NCBI RefSeq assembly: GCF_014323665.1
Contig: NZ_JABVEB010000038.1
Span: 1-44,845 of the forward strand
Origin: Actinomadura sp. HBU206391
GTDB lineage: Bacteria; Actinomycetota; Actinomycetes; Streptosporangiales; Streptosporangiaceae
Direction: 5' to 3'
Length of the DNA: 44,845 nucleotides
The notes under the pieces: model-generated
The model's database searches: none
What the model saw: only the letters and a program-made list of their open reading frames with translations
What the model was told of the DNA's origin: nothing
Part shown: piece by piece, positions 1 to 8,168 of the stretch
Numbering within the stretch: the stretch's first letter is position 1
Layout: each line of letters opens with the position of its first letter
Translations under genes and position numbers: made by a program

Positions 1-1261
1 GTTGGGCTGCTGGTTCTGGTGTGGGGAATTCTTGTTCGATGAGGTATTGCGGATGTGGGACCGAGGTGGTGGAGCCGAATGCGGGAATGACCGGCTCTGG
101 CGTGGCTGCGGGTGCCGGCGCGGGGGCGTCGAAATCGAGCACGTAGTCCAGCCGCGGTACCGATCCCGATACCGCCGGATATTGCGGGCTCATGGTGGGC
201 TGCTCCCCGTCCGGAGCCTGTTCCGGAACGGTCGAGTACCCACCGGACAGGGTCGGCCGGGCGGCGTCCGGCGTCTGGTCCACGGCACCATGAGGTCTTG
301 CGGCCAACGTGGGCGGATCGAGATCGGGTTCTGCGTCGAAGAATCGCCATCCGAGGCGGCTTTTCTCCGGGTTCATAACCGTTTGTATGAATTGCTGCCC
401 TGGCGCAGCCGGTTGCGGCTCGGGTGAGATCCACGTTTCGATGGCGGACAGGGCGGTTTCGAATTCCTCCGCGCTGTCGTAGCGGTGCGCCGGGTTCTGC
501 GACAGTGCCTTGTCCAGAGCGGCCTGCAGTTCCGCCGGGACGACGTCGGCGGCGACGGGTGGCGCGGGTTCGCCCAGCGCGCGTTCGCGATAGGCGAAGA
601 AATCCAGCTCGGTTTCACCCGGCCGGGCGAACGGCGGATGCCCTGCAAGCAATGTCCACAATGTCGAGGCGAGGCCGTAGACATCGGACGCCTCGGAGCG
701 TCGCCCGCCGAGGAGCACCTCCGGCGCCGAGTGGTACGGCGTCGACATGCCGAGTGTGCCGGTGAGATCGTCCGGCGGACGTGAGATCGGAAAGTCGGTC
801 AGCGCCGGGCCGGTCTGCGTCTGGAGGACATTGCTCGGCGTCACGGACCCGTGCAGCATTCCCTCGGCATGCGCCGCCGCCAGCGCCGAAGCGATCGCGA
901 CGCCCGTCTCGACGACCCTGGCCACCGGCAGGGACCCCCGGGCGGCGAGAATGTCGGCGTACGACCCGCCCTGGCAGTACTGCATCGCCACGCACGGACG
1001 GCCGGTCGTGGTGACGCCCGTCGTGAGAATGCTCACGATGTGCGGATGCGCCGACAGCCTGAGCATGGTGGCCAGGTCCTCGCCGTCGGACGGCGCCGCG
1101 ACCGGCTCCTTGAGCCTCAGCACCTTCAGCGCGACCGGCGCGTTGGTGCCGTCCTGCAATGCGTGATAAATGACAGCGCCCTTGTTCCGATGACTCACCG
1201 ACAACGAGTGATAACCGGTAACGAGACGGGCGACGGATTCATCGCCTTTCATCGTCGACAT
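1..1261 (-). CDS. Ser/Thr protein kinase-like protein, predicted pseudokinase (3' end off window)
   Basis: The reverse strand is open for 420 codons from ATG 1261 to the left edge; AGGAG lies 6 nt before the ATG. The first about 270 residues follow the bacterial Ser/Thr kinase fold: VALK (K46), HPHIV, an APE motif in the activation segment, and DVYGLASTLWTLLAG of the F helix. The rest is a Pro/Ala-rich tail that continues beyond the window. Key catalytic residues are changed. The HRDLKPxN loop reads HGSVTPSN (residues 137-144), so the catalytic Asp is Ser and the Lys is Thr. DFG reads DFP (156-158), and no Gly-rich loop is visible near residues 20-32. Seen: the fold and the losses. Known: proteins with these losses usually do not transfer phosphate. 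Inferred: a scaffold or sensing role, perhaps at the membrane if a TM segment lies in the missing part. Confidence 0.8.
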   Translation of the reverse strand, partial: MSTMKGDESVARLVTGYHSLSVSHRNKGAVIYHALQDGTNAPVALKVLRLKEPVAAPSDGEDLATMLRLSAHPHIVSILTTGVTTTGRPCVAMQYCQGGSYADILAARGSLPVARVVETGVAIASALAAAHAEGMLHGSVTPSNVLQTQTGPALTDFPISRPPDDLTGTLGMSTPYHSAPEVLLGGRRSEASDVYGLASTLWTLLAGHPPFARPGETELDFFAYRERALGEPAPPVAADVVPAELQAALDKALSQNPAHRYDSAEEFETALSAIETWISPEPQPAAPGQQFIQTVMNPEKSRLGWRFFDAEPDLDPPTLAARPHGAVDQTPDAARPTLSGGYSTVPEQAPDGEQPTMSPQYPAVSGSVPRLDYVLDFDAPAPAPAATPEPVIPAFGSTTSVPHPQYLIEQEFPTPEPAAQ

Positions 1262-2153
1262 ATCGGGCTCCTGCCATAACGGTGAGGCATCGGTGCGGCC
1301 GGTGCTTCACGGGCACGTTCAATCACGAGCAAGCCGTGCGTCCGCCGGGGATCTGGGATCCGGAAGACGCCCACCCTCCGTCGATGAGCCGGATGGGCTC
1401 CATCGTCGGATGGATGCGTCTTCTGGATGGGTCGACTGGCCACCCCTTCGCCGGCGACTCGACCCGGATCCGCGGCACTTCAAGTATGGCGGTCAGACCA
1501 TCGGTTTTCCAGTCGGGCAGAACACGCATCCGGCCGGACCGCGCTGAATCATTCTGCCGCTGTCGGCGCTTTGGCCGGCGGCGCCCGTGGAACCTCGCGA
1601 GCGGTGCGGAACCCCTCCGATCTCATCGCCCCGGGGGTACATCTACGTACCGAACGTCGACTGACGAAGGCGGCGCGTTGTACGTTTCGAAGAGATCTCG
1701 AACCGCTTCCTGGCCCTCCCGTTCGAGATACGAGCCGTCCGCCCGGCCGAAAGGGCAGGAGGTGAGCCGTACCCGGAGGTCGGGCCGGATGGGCCACCCA
1801 TCCGTCGGCTGGATTCTCGACAATTATCCATGGTATGGGTTCCGGCGTTGGAAGCCTCGGCCGTTCGGCTCCGCGGGCCGCCGGCCGTGCCCGCGTACAG
1901 AGGCGCCTCGGCCTTTCTTCCGGCCATGATGATATGCTGGCCTTCGATGTGCTGAGCCTCTCGGATATGAACCCGAAAGCTACTTTATTTTAGCTATTCG
2001 AGGCGATCATATAGCGCCGTATCCGAGCGCTGTCGGGTGAATCCGGGCCGGGCGAATATCCGGCCGGAGGCGATCGGCAGGGGGCCGAGGGCGGCCCGCC
2101 GCGACGGGGCCGAGATGCGAGTCGATCGATCGATCACTAACGTTGCGGCTGAC
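1262..2153. other. 892-bp stretch without a convincing gene
   Basis: All frames here give Arg/Ser/Pro-rich translations except two short reverse-strand ORFs with ordinary composition. One is at 1623-1823, TTG start, 66 codons plus stop, with LEREGQEAVRDLFETYNAPP. The other is at 1323-1529, ATG start, 68 codons plus stop, with DWKTDGLTAILEVPRIRVES. Neither has a clear ribosome binding site and they are in different frames. They could be remains of one gene, but I recognise no family. Around 1960-2010 the DNA is unusually AT-rich and has a 5-bp inverted repeat (AGCTA/TAGCT, 1978-1995). Promoters for the genes on both sides are expected here; I could not place them. Confidence 0.5.
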
Positions 2154-2873
2154 ATGCCAGATCTGAGCTTCATCGCCGTGGCCGGGTTCGCCGCCATCAT
2201 CGGTGCGATCGTGCAGGGCAGCGTCGGACTCGGCCTCGGGCTGGTGGCCGCGCCGGTCGTGACGTTGCTGTTCCCCTCTCTCATGCCCGGGTCGGTGCTC
2301 GTCGCCGCCAGCGTGCTCCCGCTCTTCACGCTGGTCCGTGAGGTCCGTTTCGCGGACTGGCGCGGGCTCCGCTGGGCGTTCGGCGGCCGGCTGGCCGGGA
2401 CCCCGCTCGGTGTCTGGGTCGTGGCGGTGCTGCCGTCCCGCCTCCTCGGGATCGTGGTCGGCGGCATGGTGCTGGCCGCGGTCGGGATCACGGCGCTGCC
2501 CCGCCTCGTGCCGCGCAGCCCCCGGACGCTGGTGGCGGCCGGCGTGTTCTCCGGCGCCACCGGCACCGCCACCTCAATCGGCGGGCCGCCGCTCGCTCTT
2601 CTCTACCAGCGCGAGGAGGGCCCGAGGATCCGGGCGACCCTCGCCGTCTTCTTCACCATCGGAGCGCTGATCTCGCTGCTTACGCTGGCCGCCGCCGACC
2701 AGTTGCCGGTACGGCAGGTCACGGCCGGGCTGGCGCTCACCCCGTTCGCCGCGGCGGGGTTCCTGCTCTCCAGGCCGCTGCGCCGGGTCCTGGACAACGG
2801 CCGCATGCGGGCCGGCGTCCTGCTCGTCACGGCGGCCTCGGCCACCGTGCTCATCCTCCGGAGCCTCGGCTGA
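2154..2873 (+). CDS. TSUP (TauE/SafE) family permease
   Basis: This is a 239-residue integral membrane protein of almost unbroken hydrophobic helices (about 8 TM) separated by short Arg-rich turns. Near the N terminus IGAIVQGSVGLGLGLVAAPV fits the conserved first helix of the TSUP family. A repeat of that pattern in the middle (GVFSGATGTATSIGGPPLAL) fits the second half of this internally duplicated family. Members move sulfite, sulfoacetate and other small organosulfur anions across the cytoplasmic membrane; the substrate here cannot be read. The frame is open from GTG 2037, and ATG 2115 is another option. I chose ATG 2154 because the first helix begins right after it, but no start has a strong RBS. 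mug follows after 1 nt, so the two genes are probably co-transcribed. Confidence 0.85.
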   Translation: MPDLSFIAVAGFAAIIGAIVQGSVGLGLGLVAAPVVTLLFPSLMPGSVLVAASVLPLFTLVREVRFADWRGLRWAFGGRLAGTPLGVWVVAVLPSRLLGIVVGGMVLAAVGITALPRLVPRSPRTLVAAGVFSGATGTATSIGGPPLALLYQREEGPRIRATLAVFFTIGALISLLTLAAADQLPVRQVTAGLALTPFAAAGFLLSRPLRRVLDNGRMRAGVLLVTAASATVLILRSLG

Positions 2874-2874
2874 C

Positions 2875-3444
2875 ATGGAACCGCGCCCCGGCTCCAAGCC
2901 GACCGCAGACCAGGTGAGGGACGCCCGAGGCCGTGCCATCGGTGACGTGCTGCCGCCCGCCGGAACGTCGCTGCGGGTGCTGTTCTGCGGCATCAACCCG
3001 GGTCTGTACTCCGGTGCGACGGGCCATCATTTCGCTCGCCCCGGCAACCGCTTCTGGCCGGCTTTGCACCGGTCCGGCTTCACCGACCGGCTGCTGGCAC
3101 CGTACGAGCAGGAACTGCTGCCCTCGTACGGCCTCGGCATCACCAACCTGGTCGACCGCGCCACCGCCCGCGCCGACGAGCTCAGCGGCGAGGAGCTGCG
3201 CGAAGGAGGAGAGCGGCTCCGCACCCTCGTCGAGCGGCACCGGCCGCGCTATGTCGGGATCGCGGGGGTGACCGCCTACCGGGCCGCGTTCGGGCGGCCC
3301 CGCGCGGCCATCGGCCCGCAGCCGGAAGGGTTCGGAGCGGCCGGGCTGTGGGTGCTGCCGAATCCCAGCGGGCTCAACGCGAGCTGGACCCTGGACCGGA
3401 TCGCCGCCGAGTTCGCGCGCCTTCGCGCCGCGGTCAGCGGTTGA
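2875..3444 (+). CDS. mug: G/U mismatch-specific DNA glycosylase (Mug type)
   Basis: The 189-residue protein belongs to the uracil-DNA glycosylase superfamily, Mug/TDG branch. It removes uracil or ethenocytosine from mispairs in base excision repair. The two signature motifs are plain: GINPGLYSG (residues 39-47, with the Asn that positions the water) followed by FARPGNRFWPAL, and NPSGLNA (163-169), the loop that enters the DNA. Length is slightly above the E. coli protein (168). The ATG starts 1 nt after the TSUP stop codon, so translation is probably coupled. Its last 11 nt overlap the 3' end of the ASCH gene on the other strand. Family assignment is firm; substrate range is inferred. Confidence 0.93.
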   Translation: MEPRPGSKPTADQVRDARGRAIGDVLPPAGTSLRVLFCGINPGLYSGATGHHFARPGNRFWPALHRSGFTDRLLAPYEQELLPSYGLGITNLVDRATARADELSGEELREGGERLRTLVERHRPRYVGIAGVTAYRAAFGRPRAAIGPQPEGFGAAGLWVLPNPSGLNASWTLDRIAAEFARLRAAVSG

Positions 3445-3946
3445 GCCCGGCGGTCTCGAGCATGGTCTCGACGTCGGCGACCAGAGCGGACGGTGGCTGC
3501 CAGAGACCGGGCCGGCCGAGTGCGACGACGGGCCGGGGCAGGGCGTGCACGTTCGACAGCCGCCAGTGGTAGGCGCCGGGTTCGGCCCAGGCGCCGCAGG
3601 AGCACCGGACATCACCGTCCCCGCCGCCGTCCGCGCCGCCGATTTCGGCGCCCCCGTTCCCGGCGCTTCGGCCCGCGGCGCCCCGGGCCATACCGCGGAC
3701 GGAGGCCGTGCAGACGTCGTCGAGCTCGGCGAGCGCGATGGCGGCGCCGAGCGTGGCGAGCGGGTCCCCGGGGTCCCATCCCGCGGTGTGCATGAGCGGT
3801 GAGTCACCGGCTTTCAGATCGACCCGCATGGAGGCATGGATGAGGAGCGGGCCTCGGTAGACGGTGGGCAGGCTCTGGTTGGAGAGCGTCTTGTGTCCCC
3901 GCGCGATGGCCCATGCCCACGGCTGCCGAACACTGATCGCCTGCAA
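3434..3946 (-). CDS. ASCH-domain protein
   Basis: The N-terminal part (ISVRQPWAWAIARGHKTLSN, then PLLIHAS) is a typical ASCH domain, a PUA-like fold thought to bind RNA or nucleoside-type ligands. I place the start at TTG 3946, giving 170 residues, because GGGAGG sits 7 nt upstream of it. A GTG at 3976 in the same frame has no such site. The middle has a Gly-rich low-complexity stretch followed by RCSCGAW, after which the fold resumes (YHWRLSNVHALPRPV). The Gly-rich part looks like a loop insertion. The gene converges on mug and overlaps it by 11 nt. The biochemical role of these bacterial ASCH proteins is largely unknown, and I give none. Confidence 0.85.
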   Translation of the reverse strand: MQAISVRQPWAWAIARGHKTLSNQSLPTVYRGPLLIHASMRVDLKAGDSPLMHTAGWDPGDPLATLGAAIALAELDDVCTASVRGMARGAAGRSAGNGGAEIGGADGGGDGDVRCSCGAWAEPGAYHWRLSNVHALPRPVVALGRPGLWQPPSALVADVETMLETAGLNR

Positions 3947-4179
3947 CGAAGTACCTCCCGTGTGCTCACCTGACACCCATCTTTACCGGGGTAACGGCTG
4001 GTGATGTGCCCGATTTAGAAGGATTTATGGCTTAGTAGAGACGTGATTCCGTTCGCACTCCCGGCTGGCCCCCGTTGACCAGTGGCTTCGACCGTCGGAT
4101 GTGCTGAGACGCAATCTTCTGGCCCCATCAATGGGACGCTCGGCAATGCCATCCGGTTGTCCTGCGGCCGGTATTCCGG

Positions 4180-5025
4180 TCAACCCTTGAGCGCGCCCGC
4201 CAGCAGCCCGCGCATGAAGAACCGGCCGAGCAGAAGATAGACGACGAGCGTCGGCAGTGATGCCAGCAGCGCCGACGCCATCTGCTGGCTGTACTGCACG
4301 GCGACCGCACCCGACCCGGCGGTGTTGTTCAGCATGACCGTCACCGGCCAGCTCTTCGGCGCGCCGAGGAAGACCGCGAACAGGAAGTCGTTCCACAGCG
4401 AGGTGAACTGCCAGATGAGCGTCACCGCGAAGGCCGGCCCCGACACGGGGAGCACGATCGAACGGTAGGTCCGCAGCATCCCCGCCCCGTCCACCCGGGC
4501 CGCCTCGATCAGCTCCGTTGGAATCGTGACGTAGTAGTTGCGGAAGATGAGCGTGCAGATCGGGATGCCGTACACCACGTGCGCGAGCACCAGTCCGCTG
4601 ATGCTGCCCACCAGTTCCATGCGGGTCAGCAGTCCGGCCAGCGGGATCATCACCGCCTGGTACGGGATGAACATCCCGAACAGGAACAGCGTGAAGACGG
4701 CGTCCGCCCCCGGAAAACGCCACTTCGCGAGCACGAAGCCGTTCAGCGACCCGAGTATCGCCGAGATCAGCGAACCTGTCACCGCGATCTTGAAGCTGTT
4801 CACCAGCCCGGGCTTGAGCGCCGTCCACGCGGCCTGCCACCCCTCGAAGCTCCAGTTCTTCGGCAGGCTCCACGCCGTGCTCGGGTCGGCCTCGCTGAGT
4901 GACTTGAAACTCGTGACGACCAGCACGTACACCGGCATCAGGAAGACCATCGCGATGGCCAGCAGGATCACCAGCTTGGCCGTCCGCAGCGCCTGTCCCC
5001 GGTGTACGGGGGAGAGCGCGATCAC
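4180..5025 (-). CDS. Carbohydrate ABC transporter permease, MalG type
   Basis: This 281-residue inner-membrane subunit of a sugar importer has six predicted TM helices. The cytoplasmic EAA loop is clear: EAARVDGAGMLRTYRSIVLP, which docks onto the ATPase. It is the last gene of a three-gene unit (binding protein, MalF-type permease, this one). GTG 5025 overlaps the stop of the upstream permease by 4 nt (GTGA), which indicates translational coupling. Similarity of the partner binding protein to glucose/mannose-type receptors suggests that class of substrate, but that is inference. No ATPase gene is nearby. Many actinomycete sugar importers share one MsiK-type ATPase encoded elsewhere. Confidence 0.93.
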   Translation of the reverse strand: MIALSPVHRGQALRTAKLVILLAIAMVFLMPVYVLVVTSFKSLSEADPSTAWSLPKNWSFEGWQAAWTALKPGLVNSFKIAVTGSLISAILGSLNGFVLAKWRFPGADAVFTLFLFGMFIPYQAVMIPLAGLLTRMELVGSISGLVLAHVVYGIPICTLIFRNYYVTIPTELIEAARVDGAGMLRTYRSIVLPVSGPAFAVTLIWQFTSLWNDFLFAVFLGAPKSWPVTVMLNNTAGSGAVAVQYSQQMASALLASLPTLVVYLLLGRFFMRGLLAGALKG

Positions 5026-5933
5026 CGGCGGTCCGCGCGTACGGACCAGACGAGGTAGGGGATCACCAGCACGGCGACCGCCAGCAGCAGGTAGGTCGCG
5101 ATGGTCGCGCCGTTGGCGGGGTCATGCCGGTCGAACACCTCCACGTACGTGGCGATGGCGGGAACATAGGTGATGATCTGCTTGCCCGCGATCGCCATGA
5201 TGAGGTCGAACACCTTGAGCGAGATGTGGCCGAGGATGATCAGTGCCGAGAGCGTCACCGGCCGGAGCTGAGGGAAGACGATGTGGCGGTAGACCTGCCA
5301 CTCGGAGCAGCCGTCCACCCGGGCCGCCTCGCGCAGGTCCTCGGGGACGCCACGGAAGCCGGCGAGATACAACGCCATGACATATCCCGACATCTGCCAG
5401 ATCGCCGGGATCGCCATCGCGGCCATGCCCCACCGCGGGTTCTGCCACCAGTCGTTCGCCACGAAGCCGAGCCCGAGCTTGTCCAGCAGCTGGTTGAACC
5501 CCACGGCGCGCTCGTGCGGCGCGGGGTTCATCAGCCAGCGCCAGACGACGCCGCTCGCGATGAACGACACCGCCATCGGGAACAGGTAGATCGCGCGGAA
5601 GCCGCCCTCCCACCTGATCCCCTTGTCCATGAGGAAGGCCAGGAACCAGCCGAGCAGCAGCGCGCCGCCGACGAAGACCGCGGTGAACAGCAGCGCGTGC
5701 CGCACCGCTCCGGGCCAGCTGGGCTGGCTCCACAGGTCGACGAAGTTCTCGCCCTTGTCGAAGCGGTACGGGGAGATCTCGTCGTGCCGGCCGCTCACCG
5801 CGACCCGGGTGTTCCAGAAGATCAGCCCGTACACGAACACGCCGATCGCGACGATCGACGGCGAGACCAGCAGCAGGCCGGGCAGCCACTGGGGCATCCG
5901 GCGTGTTCTGGTCATCCGGCGAGTTTCGGGCAC
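5022..5933 (-). CDS. Carbohydrate ABC transporter permease, MalF type
   Basis: The 303-residue membrane protein starts with a short Arg-rich cytoplasmic tail and then a TM helix (LLLVSPSIVAIGVFVYGLIF). A periplasmic-side loop rich in charged residues and further helices follow, with the EAA motif EAARVDGCSEWQVYRHIVFP near the C-terminal third. It pairs with the MalG-type subunit downstream (4-nt overlap) and with the binding protein upstream (33-nt gap). The start is uncertain: GTG 5933, ATG 5915 and ATG 5897 are in frame and none has a strong RBS. The choice changes only the tail. The MsiK-type ATPase partner is inferred. Confidence 0.92.
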   Translation of the reverse strand: MPETRRMTRTRRMPQWLPGLLLVSPSIVAIGVFVYGLIFWNTRVAVSGRHDEISPYRFDKGENFVDLWSQPSWPGAVRHALLFTAVFVGGALLLGWFLAFLMDKGIRWEGGFRAIYLFPMAVSFIASGVVWRWLMNPAPHERAVGFNQLLDKLGLGFVANDWWQNPRWGMAAMAIPAIWQMSGYVMALYLAGFRGVPEDLREAARVDGCSEWQVYRHIVFPQLRPVTLSALIILGHISLKVFDLIMAIAGKQIITYVPAIATYVEVFDRHDPANGATIATYLLLAVAVLVIPYLVWSVRADRR

Positions 5934-5966
5934 CCGGCCGGGCGCGGACGCGGGTGGGGCGGAGCG

Positions 5967-7259
5967 TCATTGGCTGTCGTTCTTGGCCGCCGTCACCAGG
6001 GCGCTCTGCAGCTTGGCCACGTCCTTGTTCTGCAGGAACAGGCCCACCGCGGTGTCGATGTCGGTGTGCAGCTTGTTGTTCGCGGTCACGCCGTGCCAGA
6101 ACGACCCGGCCAGCTTGGTCGACGGGGACTGCCACTGCTCCAGTGCCCACGCCAGGTAGCCGGTGTAGAGCGCCTTGTCGCCGTCCTTGCGGGCCGGGAT
6201 GGAACCCTTCTTCGGGTTGAAGAGGTCCTGGCCCTCCTTGCTGGCGGCCTCCTTCAGCCACGCGGTGGCGCCCTCCTTGTGCGGGGCCCCCTTCGGCAGG
6301 GTGAAGCTGTCCGACAGCCACATGTAGGTGCCTTCGGTGCCCGGCGACGCGGCCCACTTGAAGTCGGTGTCGGCCTTCTTGCCGAGTCCGTTCGGCGCGG
6401 AGCCGACGAAGTAGCCGTAGGCCCAGTCGCCCATGATGTTGAAGGCGGCCTTGCCGTCGACGACGGCCTTCGCCGCGCCCTGCCAGTCCGTGGAGGCGGC
6501 CTCGAAGGTCGTGTACTTCAGGATCTCGGCGAAGTCCTGCAGCGCCTTGGTGACCTGTGGACTGCTCCAGTCGGCGCCCGGCTTCCACAGCGCGTTGTAG
6601 CCGTCGGTCCCGAGATCGCCCAGCAGTACGTTCTCGAGCAGGTGGTCGGAGGTCCACTGGGCGCCGAGCGACAGCGGCACCTTCTTCGTCTTGTCCTTCA
6701 CCGCCTTGAGCGCCGTGATGAACTCGGCGATCGACTTCGGCGCGCCCGAGACGCCGGCCTCCTTGAGCACCGAGGGGCTGTACCACAGGACGTTGGAGCG
6801 ATGGATGTTCACCGGCACCGAGTAGATGTGGCCCTGGTAGCTGATCTGGTCCAGCAGCTGCTGCGGGTAGACCTGGCGCAGGCCGTTCTGGTCGTAGAAC
6901 GAGTCGAGCGGCTCGATCTGCCCGGCCTTGATGTAGTCGAGCAGTTCGGCGCCCGCGTGCCCCTGGAAGGAGTCGGGCGGCTGCCGGTTCTGCAGCCGGC
7001 TGGCCAGCACCGCCTTGGCCTGGGTGCCCGAGCCGCCGGCGATGGCGGCGTTGTCGAACTTGATGCCGGGGTTCTTCTTCTCGAAGTCGGCCTTCATCGC
7101 CGCGAGCCCGTCGGCCTCACCTGGCCCGGTCCACCAGGAGAAGACCTCCACCTTGGTGTCGGGCTTGCCGCCGCCACTGTCGTCGCCTCCGCCGCAGCCG
7201 GTCGCCACCAACAGACTGCTCAGCGCGACCGCGGCGAACGCGGTCCACCGTCCTCGCAT
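5967..7259 (-). CDS. Sugar ABC transporter substrate-binding lipoprotein
   Basis: This is an extracellular sugar-binding protein of 430 residues. The signal sequence MRGRWTAFAAVALSSLLVATGC ends in a lipobox with Cys22 as lipid anchor, followed by a Gly/Ser linker. The mature start VEVFSWWTGPGEADGLAAM resembles glucose/mannose-type binding proteins (GtsA-like); that substrate is my inference. Start: ATG 7259 has AAGGG 8 nt upstream. An in-frame ATG 7265 is too close to it, and the frame extends to TTG 7370 only by reading through the operator-like palindrome. It is the first gene of the importer operon. The promoter region to its right has a perfect inverted repeat at 7351-7365. Confidence 0.92.
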   Translation of the reverse strand: MRGRWTAFAAVALSSLLVATGCGGGDDSGGGKPDTKVEVFSWWTGPGEADGLAAMKADFEKKNPGIKFDNAAIAGGSGTQAKAVLASRLQNRQPPDSFQGHAGAELLDYIKAGQIEPLDSFYDQNGLRQVYPQQLLDQISYQGHIYSVPVNIHRSNVLWYSPSVLKEAGVSGAPKSIAEFITALKAVKDKTKKVPLSLGAQWTSDHLLENVLLGDLGTDGYNALWKPGADWSSPQVTKALQDFAEILKYTTFEAASTDWQGAAKAVVDGKAAFNIMGDWAYGYFVGSAPNGLGKKADTDFKWAASPGTEGTYMWLSDSFTLPKGAPHKEGATAWLKEAASKEGQDLFNPKKGSIPARKDGDKALYTGYLAWALEQWQSPSTKLAGSFWHGVTANNKLHTDIDTAVGLFLQNKDVAKLQSALVTAAKNDSQ

Positions 7260-7350
7260 CGGCATGTCCCTTCGGGTTTCTCGCCGTCCCCCGATGCCCC
7301 GGCCGAACGGAAAGGGCGTTCCCGGCGCGTGTCCACAAACAAGCGTCTGC

Positions 7351-7365
7351 TTGGACAGCGTCCAA
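7351..7365. promoter_or_regulatory. Operator-like inverted repeat upstream of the sugar importer
   Basis: TTGGACAGCGTCCAA is a perfect 6-bp inverted repeat with a 3-nt spacer. It lies about 92 nt upstream of the binding-protein start, in the 169-bp gap before idi. Position and symmetry suit a LacI-, ROK- or GntR-type sugar repressor, but no regulator gene is adjacent. The regulator is therefore unknown. Confidence 0.5.
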
Positions 7366-7428
7366 AGCAAGGTTCGTTACGCTCCCGTGATCATTTACCG
7401 GGCGGTCCGAAAGGCGACGGGGAGGGGA

Positions 7429-8019
7429 TCACCAGGAGAGGGCGGGAGGCAGCAACGACACCGGGGCGCCGGGCCAGTCGGCGGGAGTGCCGAGCGAGGT
7501 GAGCTGCGCGACCTGGAGGCGGTACCAGGCCGAGGCCTCGGGCCGCCCGGCGAGATCGAGGCACTCGTCCCAGGTCCGCCACTCGGCGGCCGCCACCTCG
7601 CTGGGATTCGGCCGCAGCGCGCCCGCCTCCGCGGGGCCGACCCGCACCCGTACGACCGGGCACCGCTCGAACTCCGTCACGCCGTTGTCCATCTCGGCGC
7701 GGTAGGAGAACTCCGGCAGGAGCAGCGTGAAACCCTCCGCGCCCGGCCACACCCCGAGCTCGTCGCCGAGCCGGCGCAGCACGGCGTCCCGCAGCCCCTC
7801 GCCGGGTGCGGGATGCCCGCAGCAGCTGTTGGTCCACACCGAGGGGAACGTCGCCTTGTCGTGGGCGCGCTGAGTGATCAGCACCCGCCCGGCGTCGTCC
7901 ACCAGATAGCAGGAGAACGCCAGGTGGTACGGGGTGGCGCGGTGGTGGCTGGCCGCCTTCGGGGCCGTGCCGATGGCCGCGCCCGCCTCGTCCAGGAGCA
8001 CGATCTCCTCATCGCTCAT
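7429..8019 (-). CDS. idi: Isopentenyl-diphosphate delta-isomerase, type 1
   Basis: This enzyme interconverts isopentenyl and dimethylallyl diphosphate in the cytoplasm, balancing the two C5 units made by the MEP pathway. The 196-residue protein has the Nudix-fold active-site segment TNSCCGHP with the catalytic Cys at 67, and the acidic segment VTEFERCPVV with E116 and E118, spaced as in E. coli Idi. A metal-binding His environment is present near residue 25 (HHRATPYHLAFSCYL). It is divergent from dxs, the first enzyme of the same pathway, across a 149-bp gap. ATG 8019 is preceded by GGAG only 2 nt away, a tight RBS. Assignment is firm. Confidence 0.96.
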   Translation of the reverse strand: MSDEEIVLLDEAGAAIGTAPKAASHHRATPYHLAFSCYLVDDAGRVLITQRAHDKATFPSVWTNSCCGHPAPGEGLRDAVLRRLGDELGVWPGAEGFTLLLPEFSYRAEMDNGVTEFERCPVVRVRVGPAEAGALRPNPSEVAAAEWRTWDECLDLAGRPEASAWYRLQVAQLTSLGTPADWPGAPVSLLPPALSW

Positions 8020-8168
8020 GTCTCCGTACTACCCCCTCGCCGTTATGTCCGGATCCCGTGGGAAGATCCTTACAGATCCGAGACCGGCGCGGCGGAGCCG
8101 GCAACCACCATTAAACTCAGGACGTCCAATAGTCAGAGCCGAGGTCGTCTCTGATCCGAGGAGCGCAT

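Noticed and set aside
1282..1929. A 215-codon plus-strand ORF in the gene-poor stretch
   Set aside because: Very rich in Arg, Ser and Pro, no RBS and no motif; unlikely to be coding.
5124..7502. A 792-codon plus-strand ORF
   Set aside because: Antisense to the sugar permease and binding-protein genes; composition is that of a shadow frame.
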